A stretch of DNA of 64,000 nt from contig CAVSUY010000006.1 in the NCBI GenBank assembly GCA_963731035.1, forward strand, positions 1 through 64,000, written 5' to 3'. The position numbers and the translations under genes are program-made. Shown here piece by piece: positions 7,555-14,834 of this stretch. The DNA is from JAANXG01 sp963731035 (GTDB taxonomy: Bacteria > Pseudomonadota > Gammaproteobacteria > Arenicellales > JAANXG01). The notes under the pieces are model-generated. The model saw nothing but the letters and a program-made list of their open reading frames with translations. It searched no databases and had not been told where the DNA came from. Positions within the stretch are counted from its first letter, which is position 1; each line of letters begins with the position of its first letter.

Positions 7555-10500
7555 GGTATTGCATCGGGTACGATGTAGTCGATCGGCCGGAAGTGTACGA
7601 ATACATTACAGTAATAGTCGCCTCGCAACGGGGTAGGCCGGCCATGAGGAAGTCGACCCCCTTCATAGAGCAGCATATCCCCCGGGGCCATCGAAATCCG
7701 ATGGGTTCGATAGGCATGATCTTCAATTTCCAGCGGCCAGTCCTCGTCCACCGATTGGGCGATGTTTAGAATGGCGCTGATAATATGTGTTTTTGGCCTG
7801 TCCCTGTGCACCTCCAACGAGGTGCCCCGCCGGTAGCGCCTGATTCCATATACCGCGGAAGGCAACAGCTCCTTACCACACCACTGTGCACAAATTGGTG
7901 CCAGTTCATTGAACAGGGATTCGCGCAGTGGTTCCGGTATTTCCAGAATGTCCGCAGGGGCCTCGCTGCCTGGGTTTACGAGCCGGTTTCCTTTTTCCTT
8001 CGTCATTGACTCAGAACGCGTAGAGTCGATAATCGACTTCAGTTCATGAAAGATGTCAATCGGGATCACGCGCTTCTCGAAACCTTGCCGCGTGTAGGCA
8101 GGAATGTACTCCTGTGTGTCGCGTTGAAACATCACTCCAGAGCCAATAGACCGAAACCATTGAGTGAGCACGAATTTCTCCCTCGATTTTGGCGGCTTGC
8201 CGTGATGCAGAGTTGATCCGTTGGGGGCCCCTGAGGGATGAAGATTATTCCAGAATACCGCCTTCCCGCGTTTCGGTTTGATTGATAAGCCAATGCTGGA
8301 AAACTCAGTAGCACCACCTTCCTCGACATCGTTCAGATAGAGTAAGACCGACCAGGTTCGCTGGCCGCCGAGTTCGTCGTTGGCGTATTTGTCGAACTCG
8401 TCGGTTCCCGGGCTGAAATAGTCCCCATGCGGCTTGTATTCCTGATTCGGCGTGTAGATATGTCCTTGGATGGGTTCCGCATAACTTGGGTTGATCCCGA
8501 GCAATTTCGATACCCGCAAAGTCACTTCATTGGACAGTGGGCACTGCTGATCGTCTCGCTTGAAGAAGCAGCTCTTGTTAGTGCGTACTTCCGGAGTGCG
8601 GTCCTCCAGGACGGTCGCGGAGGGTTGCTGGCGGCTGCGAATTTGTTCCACGAGTTCAGCGCACTCTCTCTCGGTTAGAAAATCGTCAATGGAATAGGCT
8701 TCCACCCTATGATCCGAAACTCTTTTGACGTTCGGAATCAGCAGTTTGTCTTGACTTGGCCTGTCCTGTTCGGAAAAGCTTCGGAGTTGTTCCAACGGCA
8801 CCGTGGGCTCGTAATTCAATTCATCGCGAATCGACTCCCAGGGGAAGTCATTCAGTACCAATTCCTTGAAAACAACGTCCCTGGAGACGCCACGTTGAAA
8901 TATGTTGTGCCAGATCCAGTACTTCCACTCGTCAGTGAAACGAAAGCCTTCAACAGCGTTGTGCTCTGCGGATAAATAGGCAACCGTTGATTCATTGAGG
9001 CCGGCAAAAAACGATTCAGGAAGGGGCGGATCCGTTTCGATGGCAACAAGCGCCGACTTTCGAAAACGAATGACCTGCTCGCCGTTCTCTCCAATGTTCA
9101 GATAGATGACGCTGTCGGGATCCGAACTTTTGTCCAGGAGTGACTGAAAGAGCAGCTTCAGGATCGGATTGTCTAGCTCGCAAGCCAGTTCCAAAGTGTC
9201 CAGGCCCTTGCGGTAAATCCTGATGTCCAGCAGTTGAGCTTCTCCGCCTTCGCGCATGATTTCGGCACGTTCAAAGTGCGGCAGCGTCACCGGATTGGGT
9301 GGCACGCCGTTCCTGGCGTCATCGTGAATTGCATACGTGCGGCAATCGAGTCCCGAATATACATTGAAATCCTCCAATCCTCTTACCGGTCCAAGACCGT
9401 AGCAACCGAGCTGATTTTCAGGATCCCCCTCATACAACCATCTCAACCGCCGCAGGGCATTGTCGTGGCGTCGTTGGACTTCGTTGGAATCATTGTCGTG
9501 CCAGAATTTTCGGTTGGGCATGGGATGCAAGCGGTGCCAGACGACAATTTGACTGGGATCAAAGAGATCATAACCATGCGTGAAAGAGCGCAGCGTAAGT
9601 GCAAATTCTTCTCCCGTGTAAAAATGCTCTGGATCCTGCCTGACCTCTTCATTCCATATGCCCAGGGTAAAGACAAACGCTCCGGAAAGAAACCGTGTGC
9701 GCCTTGGGTACGCGCTATTGTTCTCGGCGATAATGGCTTGTGGGTGATGTATGCTGCCGTCCTGGTTCCACTGTTTAGCGAGCGCGGTGTTTACCTGAGA
9801 TAAGTCATCGATATATTCGTAGACTCTTGCTCCGTCGGAAAAATAATACAAAGGAGGAAATGCTGTAATGAGTGGCTTTTGGCTGGGTAGTTCGTGCAGC
9901 ATTTCGATCAGGATCACATCCCAGGATTCGAGCATCTGTGAGTGCGCGTCGATCTGCAATGTGTAGCGCTCATCAACATATAGTTGTTGCGCGATGTTTC
10001 TCGCCCAGCATCCACCCCTGGAATCTGTGTAGGGATATTTTACATATCTGACCCTTATATCCTGCGAGTACTGATCGAGGCTGGTGGAGCTTGTAAGAGG
10101 ATCCGATTCATCGTACTGAAGACAGATTCCAAATCGAAGCCGATCGGGTCTCCGTGCGTTAGTCAAGCAGCTCTCTATTGTAGTTACGAGTTCCGGCTCA
10201 CAGTAGGCAGCGATCGCAATAAAAATTGTATCTTCGTCGGCGAGCGTTTCCTCAAATTGTCTTATCGCGGCAAATTCGTCAACCAACTCAAGCAGGTCAT
10301 TGCAATAGTTCTGATTGGCAGAGGTGGTATCTTGCAATCGGTCCCACGGTTGGTAAGCTTGTTTCCACCATATTTGTCGTCCCTCATTGTCTACGATCTT
10401 CTGGCAATAGTGAACGATAGAGGCTTCTTTTACCCTCGCATCGGGCCAGGGCGTCCATGCAGTATGGTTTTGGAGCTCAAACTCCAGACCGAACTCTTTG

Positions 10501-11066
10501 CATGCCACTACGAAGGCGAACATGTCGCTCTCCCACCGGGCAATCTGGTCTCTGATGCCGGCGGTCAGTGCTATCCATCTGGAAATTATTTTTCGTAAGT
10601 CGTTGGAATGAATTAGGGCCGGCCAGGTTAAAGGCTGGAGGTCATTCACCACGACGTCACTGATGTTTACAATGGCGTCTCGAAAAGCGTCACTCACCCC
10701 ATAGTCCAACCAGCGCTGCCCCATGGGATGGCCCTCTTGGACCTCTAAGTTCAAAGGTTTTCTGAATACACAATCGGGGTCCAGTATCAGTATGGTTCCG
10801 TCCGGTTGGTACTCCTCAAGCCATTCCCGAAAAGAAAAGAGGCGGTTGTACGGCAGGTAGTTGTCACCGCTTTCGGGATGAACGCTCGTGGGCCGTGTGC
10901 GTATAACCTTGGCGTATCGATGTTCAGGTAAATCGTCTCCGGCTTCACACGAAACCAATCTTATCAACTCGCCAGGCTGTTTAACTTTGCTCCAACTATA
11001 TTCCAGCAACTCCGACTGCCAATGTATATTGTTGCTGGTGTTTGTACAGATAACCGAGTAGATCAT
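7551..11066 (-). CDS. Four-domain fusion: HPAT/SERGT-like GT + GT60 + prolyl-4-hydroxylase + second 2OG-Fe(II) oxygenase
   Basis: 1171 residues. Residues ~1-250 resemble hydroxyproline arabinosyl-/peptidyl-serine galactosyltransferases (HWQSELLEYSW near the start, and ILILDPDCVF with D96-x-D98). Residues ~275-600 are GT60 (AIAAYCEPELV, FGICLQYDE, GGCWARNIAQ, LQIDAHSQM, FTHGYDLFDP). Residues ~610-680 are the module shared with the 1669-2781 protein, followed by a YW-rich helical segment. Residues ~795-970 are a P4H-type double-stranded beta-helix with H880-x-D882, distal H954 and K964 (HGDYF, LHHG, SREKF). Residues ~1070-1165 hold a second 2OG site (H1087-x-D1089, H1141, LPHGRP, R1148). Family knowledge: P4H hydroxylates proline, and GT60 then glycosylates hydroxyproline. 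Both steps in one cytosolic polypeptide are inferred. It is convergent with the fucosyltransferase-like gene. Confidence 0.85.
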   Translation of the reverse strand: MIYSVICTNTSNNIHWQSELLEYSWSKVKQPGELIRLVSCEAGDDLPEHRYAKVIRTRPTSVHPESGDNYLPYNRLFSFREWLEEYQPDGTILILDPDCVFRKPLNLEVQEGHPMGQRWLDYGVSDAFRDAIVNISDVVVNDLQPLTWPALIHSNDLRKIISRWIALTAGIRDQIARWESDMFAFVVACKEFGLEFELQNHTAWTPWPDARVKEASIVHYCQKIVDNEGRQIWWKQAYQPWDRLQDTTSANQNYCNDLLELVDEFAAIRQFEETLADEDTIFIAIAAYCEPELVTTIESCLTNARRPDRLRFGICLQYDESDPLTSSTSLDQYSQDIRVRYVKYPYTDSRGGCWARNIAQQLYVDERYTLQIDAHSQMLESWDVILIEMLHELPSQKPLITAFPPLYYFSDGARVYEYIDDLSQVNTALAKQWNQDGSIHHPQAIIAENNSAYPRRTRFLSGAFVFTLGIWNEEVRQDPEHFYTGEEFALTLRSFTHGYDLFDPSQIVVWHRLHPMPNRKFWHDNDSNEVQRRHDNALRRLRWLYEGDPENQLGCYGLGPVRGLEDFNVYSGLDCRTYAIHDDARNGVPPNPVTLPHFERAEIMREGGEAQLLDIRIYRKGLDTLELACELDNPILKLLFQSLLDKSSDPDSVIYLNIGENGEQVIRFRKSALVAIETDPPLPESFFAGLNESTVAYLSAEHNAVEGFRFTDEWKYWIWHNIFQRGVSRDVVFKELVLNDFPWESIRDELNYEPTVPLEQLRSFSEQDRPSQDKLLIPNVKRVSDHRVEAYSIDDFLTERECAELVEQIRSRQQPSATVLEDRTPEVRTNKSCFFKRDDQQCPLSNEVTLRVSKLLGINPSYAEPIQGHIYTPNQEYKPHGDYFSPGTDEFDKYANDELGGQRTWSVLLYLNDVEEGGATEFSSIGLSIKPKRGKAVFWNNLHPSGAPNGSTLHHGKPPKSREKFVLTQWFRSIGSGVMFQRDTQEYIPAYTRQGFEKRVIPIDIFHELKSIIDSTRSESMTKEKGNRLVNPGSEAPADILEIPEPLRESLFNELAPICAQWCGKELLPSAVYGIRRYRRGTSLEVHRDRPKTHIISAILNIAQSVDEDWPLEIEDHAYRTHRISMAPGDMLLYEGGRLPHGRPTPLRGDYYCNVFVHFRPIDYIVPDAIP

Positions 11067-11241
11067 TGTCTAGGGCATTTTGGACTGGTTGACAGGCATG
11101 ATTATATGATCCGGTTGGCTGCTCGCCAAAGGGGTAAAGGCCCGAGACTCCGGACTCTTCGTCTGTGGGGCCGTCGAGGACTTATCGGAAGTCCTGTCGG
11201 CAGCGGGCGGATCGGCCACGAGCCTGCTGAATTCCCGCAAG
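11067..11241. other. Upstream/intergenic stretch of the 1171-residue fusion
   Basis: Promoter-side region of the minus-strand fusion gene. It contains short open frames on both strands but no motif I recognise. It marks the boundary between the AT-richer island and the rearranged GC-richer sequence. Confidence 0.4.
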
Positions 11242-11514
11242 ATGGTGTTGAGGAGGCTCGGTGCCGATGAGGAGGCTGTCGACGATATCACCGCGGCAAT
11301 CCGGCTCGCGCCGGCGCAGAGCGGTTACTACCGACATGTGAGGTTAGCGGACGTGAAGCGAAGGCGAGATGGTACTACCGATATCATTCTCGATTGGGGA
11401 GAAGATGGTTGTCGAGTTGCGGAGGTACAAAGGGACAATCAGTTTGTGGGGTGGTATTTTGTTGCGAATGAAGACACATGCTATGCGCTGTTGGACTGGC
11501 GCGAACCATGGTAG
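11242..11514 (+). pseudogene. Short ORF with TPR-like start, probable remnant
   Basis: 91 codons. The first ~35 residues (EAVDDITAAIRLAP, then QSGYYRH) read like one tetratricopeptide repeat of the kind found in TPR-sulfotransferases. The rest (ILDWGEDG, FVGWYFVAN) matches nothing I know. It abuts the icmF fragment, so it is most likely a shuffled piece rather than a gene. Confidence 0.3.
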
Positions 11515-11530
11515 AGCAGCGCGTCGCTTC

Positions 11531-12130
11531 ATGTGCAACAGCCTGCATACCAATGCCTTCGATGAGGCCATCACCACCCCGAGCAGCGAGTCGGTGCGCC
11601 GGGCGGTCGCGATCCAGCTCATTATTAACAAGGAGTGGGGTCTTTCCAAGAACGAGAACCCGAACCAGGGCTCGTTCATCATCGACGAGCTGACGGAGCT
11701 GGTGGAGGAGGCGGTCTTGAGCGAGTTCGAGCGCCTGTCCGAGCGCGGCGGGGTGCTGGGGGCGATGGAGACCGGCTACCAGCGCGGCAAGATCCAGGAC
11801 GAGTCCTTGTACTACGAGCAGAAGAAGCACGACGGCTCGCTGCCGATCGTCGGGGTCAACACCTTTCTCAAGGAGGACTCCCAGGAGCTGGGGCCGGTGG
11901 AGCTGTCCCGGTCGACGGAAGAGGAGAAGCAGAGCCAGCTCAAGCGGTTGCGGGATTTTCAGGCGAGGGATCCTGAGAAGACGAAGGAAGCGCTGGAGCG
12001 CATCAAGCAGGCGGCCATGCATAACGAGAACGTGTTCGCGGAGTTGATGCACGCGGTGCGCTGGTGTTCCCTGGGCCAGATCACCCAGGCCATGTTCGAG
12101 GTGGGGGGACAGTACCGGCGGACGATGTAG
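11531..12130 (+). pseudogene. icmF 3' fragment A (fused isobutyryl-CoA mutase C terminus)
   Basis: About 199 codons that read without interruption to the natural stop: CNSLHTNAFDEAITTPSSES, LIINKEWGL, ENPNQGSF, GVLGAMETGYQRGKIQ, SLYYEQKKH, then LGQITQAMFEVGGQYRR. This is the C-terminal part of the substrate-binding mutase domain of IcmF, a coenzyme-B12 isobutyryl-CoA mutase fused to its G-protein chaperone (normally over 1000 residues). The TIM-barrel N-terminal parts, the B12 domain and the GTPase are absent, and the upstream frame is unrelated. It is therefore a gene fragment and cannot be catalytic. It is the longest of six such fragments in the window, all on the + strand. Confidence 0.85.
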
Positions 12131-12155
12131 CACCAGCACGCCGTCGAGCTACGCA

Positions 12156-12179
12156 TGTAGGAGCGGCTTCAGCCGCGAT
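12156..12179. repeat. REP-like palindrome
   Basis: The core GAGCGGCTTCAGCCGCGA folds into a GCGGCT/AGCCGC hairpin with a two-base loop. This is the form of repetitive extragenic palindromes common in pseudomonad- and xanthomonad-type genomes. It lies just after the icmF fragment. The remaining bases 12131-12374 hold no recognised gene. Confidence 0.65.
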
Positions 12180-12374
12180 AGTGCGGTACCGAAACGACCG
12201 CCCAAGAGAACTATCTGCTGCTCCCAAGACCTCGGTGTCCTTGACCATCAACGGCTTGGCGTCGACCATCCTGGCGATATTCCTGAACACCGCCCTCGCG
12301 ACCAGCAGATCAGGATGTTCGAGTGTTGGTGTTGATAGCGTCTGCCGAGCGAAGGCGAGTCGAATGGGATACGC

Positions 12375-14813
12375 TCAGCTTCTCATGTTCCGGTGATCCG
12401 GGTCGTACAAGCCTTTCAGCGACGCCCGTGCGGGAAAGCGCTCCAACGCCACTTCGATCTCGATGTCGGCCTCGTCAAGCATGGCCTGAGTCACTCCGGG
12501 CACCTCGACGTAGCCCATGCCGATTGCCGAACCAAGGGCGTGGCCGTACATGCCGGACGTGAGATAGCCCACGATGTCGCCGTTCATCACGATTGGCTCG
12601 TTGTGGTAGAGCAGCGGTTCCGAATCGTTCAGCCTGAATTGCACCATGCGCCGGTCCGGAGCACCCGCCTTCCGTGAGGCGAGGAATGCCTCGCGCCCGA
12701 TGAAGGCGGAAGCATCCGGCCGGGCGACGAACGACAGGCCGGCCTGCACCAAGTTGTCCGCGGCGGAGATATCGTGGCCCCAGTGTCGGAACCCCTTCTC
12801 CAGCCGCAGGCTGTTGACGGCGTGCAAGCCAACGTTGGTGATGTCGAATGCTCGCCCCGCCTTCTGCAATTCGAGCAGGACGGCCGGCGCGTCACGGGCA
12901 GGCACGAACAGCTCCCAGCCGAGCTCGCCCACGTAGGATAGGCGCTGCATCCATGATCGGACACCGGCCACCCCGGCATAGCGGCCGGTGGCGAACGGGA
13001 AGGCGTCATTGTCGAGATCGGTTTCCACGACTGCCTGCAGTAGCGCTCGTGCGTTGGGTCCCTGCACACACAGGCAGGCCGTGTCCGTGGTGAAGTCCAC
13101 GAGTTCGGTCTCCGGCAACAGGTGCCGCTTGAGTCGCCACCAGTCACGGTTGTGCGAGGAGACGCTGGTGATCACATGGAAGCGATCCGCCGCGATGCGC
13201 GCAATGGTGAGGTCTGCCTCGATACCGCCGCGCTCATTGAGCCACTGCGTGTACACGATCCCGCCCGGCTGCACCGCAACGTCAGCGCAGCTTAGCCGTT
13301 GCAACGTGGCTTCGGCGCCGGGACCGGTGAGTGCGAACTTGCCAAACGACGACAGATCGTAGATACCGACCGATTGCCGGACCGCCATGTGTTCGGCTGC
13401 GGAGAAGTCGAACCAGTTCGAACGCTTGTAGCTATAGACATACTCGGGCGTGGCGCCGTTGCGGGCAAACCAGTTCGCACGCTCGTAGCCGCTCACCTCT
13501 CCGAAGCAAGCGCCCTGTCGCTCGAGCAGGTGATGCACCGGCGACATCATTTGCTTGCGTGCGCTTTGGTATTGGTAAAAGGGCCAGTGATTCGAGTAGG
13601 TGCGGCCGAGCGCCTCGGGGATGCGTTCCTCGATATAGCGCTGCGAGCACTGCACGGCATTGAAACGCCGCACATCGGTCTCGGTGATTTCGCCGGACGG
13701 ATAGCCATCGACCATCCAGTCCGCCAGGATACGGCCCAGTCCACCAGCCGCGGCGATGCCCTTGGAATTCATGCCGCAGGCCACCCAGAAATTCTCGACC
13801 TGGGGGGCTGGCCCCATCAGGTGAAGATTGTCGGGCGTGAAGCTTTCCGGGCCGTTGAAGAAAGTGGCAATCCCGGCCTCGCCAAACGCCGGGAACGTCT
13901 CCATGGCACCGACCAGGTATGGCTCGATGTGTGCCATGTCGGTCTCGAACTGGTCAAAACAGAAATCCGGGCCGATGCGCGACATCGGGCAGCCTCGGGC
14001 ATTCTTTTCGAACCATCCGACCAGCATCTTGCCAGCGTCCTCCTTCAGGTAGATGCCCTTGAGGAAGTCGCGCATCACCGGCCGCTGTGTGAGGCCGGGC
14101 ATCCCCTCGGTGACCACGTAGTAGTGTTCGCAGGCGTACAATGGCAGGTGAATACCGAGCGTTCGGGCGATGTCCCGCGACCACAGGCCGCCGGTCAACA
14201 CAACTTTGCGCGCCCGGATGTCGCCGCGCGCGGTCCGCACACCGGTGGCCGCGCCGCCCTCGATCCGGATCTCCTCGACTGGTGTGTGCTCCAGCACCAG
14301 CGCCCCTTCCATGCGCGCGCCCCGGGCCAGCGCCATGGTCGTGTCGATCGGGTTGGTCTGGCCGTCCTTTTCGTTGTACATACAGCCGAGGATGCCCTCC
14401 GTATTGATGCCGGGGTACAACTCCTCCAGGTGCTTGTTGTCGATGAATTCCGTGTCCACGCCGAACACCTTCCCCATCGACGCGGTGCGGCGGAGTTCCT
14501 CCCGCCAGGCCTCGGTCCGGGCAATGGAGAGGCTGCCCACCCGCTTGTAGCCGGTCGCCTGACCGGTCTCCGCCTCAAGCGAGGCATACAGCTCGTGGCA
14601 GTACTTCGCGAGCGTCGTCAGTGTCGGCGTGGGCCACAACATGCTGACCAGCCCGGCCGCGTGCCAGGTCGTGCCGCACGTGAGCTGCCTGCGCTCCAGC
14701 ACGACCACGTCCTTTACACGCCGCCGGGTCAGGTGGTAGGCGATCGAGCAGCCGATAATGCCACCGCCGACGATGACGACCTCCGCCTCCGACGGGAGAT
14801 CGGCCTGGCTCAT
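12375..14813 (-). CDS. Dimethylglycine/sarcosine dehydrogenase-like flavoprotein 1
   Basis: 812 residues in the canonical DMGDH/SarDH order: FAD-binding DAO domain with VVIVGGGIIGCSIAYHLTRR at residues ~11-30; TTWHAAGLVSML with the His that carries covalent FAD in characterised members; the FAO_M middle region; then a GcvT-like tetrahydrofolate domain (from about residue 450) and GcvT C-terminal barrel. The predicted reaction is oxidative N-demethylation of a methylated glycine-type amine, passing the methyl carbon to tetrahydrofolate. It follows its paralogue by 21 bp and the MttB-like gene beyond it, so the three form one minus-strand operon for methylated-amine breakdown. The exact substrate is not determinable. 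The operon ends here, next to rearranged sequence. Confidence 0.9.
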   Translation of the reverse strand: MSQADLPSEAEVVIVGGGIIGCSIAYHLTRRRVKDVVVLERRQLTCGTTWHAAGLVSMLWPTPTLTTLAKYCHELYASLEAETGQATGYKRVGSLSIARTEAWREELRRTASMGKVFGVDTEFIDNKHLEELYPGINTEGILGCMYNEKDGQTNPIDTTMALARGARMEGALVLEHTPVEEIRIEGGAATGVRTARGDIRARKVVLTGGLWSRDIARTLGIHLPLYACEHYYVVTEGMPGLTQRPVMRDFLKGIYLKEDAGKMLVGWFEKNARGCPMSRIGPDFCFDQFETDMAHIEPYLVGAMETFPAFGEAGIATFFNGPESFTPDNLHLMGPAPQVENFWVACGMNSKGIAAAGGLGRILADWMVDGYPSGEITETDVRRFNAVQCSQRYIEERIPEALGRTYSNHWPFYQYQSARKQMMSPVHHLLERQGACFGEVSGYERANWFARNGATPEYVYSYKRSNWFDFSAAEHMAVRQSVGIYDLSSFGKFALTGPGAEATLQRLSCADVAVQPGGIVYTQWLNERGGIEADLTIARIAADRFHVITSVSSHNRDWWRLKRHLLPETELVDFTTDTACLCVQGPNARALLQAVVETDLDNDAFPFATGRYAGVAGVRSWMQRLSYVGELGWELFVPARDAPAVLLELQKAGRAFDITNVGLHAVNSLRLEKGFRHWGHDISAADNLVQAGLSFVARPDASAFIGREAFLASRKAGAPDRRMVQFRLNDSEPLLYHNEPIVMNGDIVGYLTSGMYGHALGSAIGMGYVEVPGVTQAMLDEADIEIEVALERFPARASLKGLYDPDHRNMRS

Positions 14814-14834
14814 TGGGACTTCCGCGGCATCGTT

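Noticed and set aside
11384..12139. 251-codon minus ORF over icmF fragment A, and similar Leu/Arg-rich frames over the other copies
   Set aside because: Mirror of the icmF coding strand; explained by codon bias.
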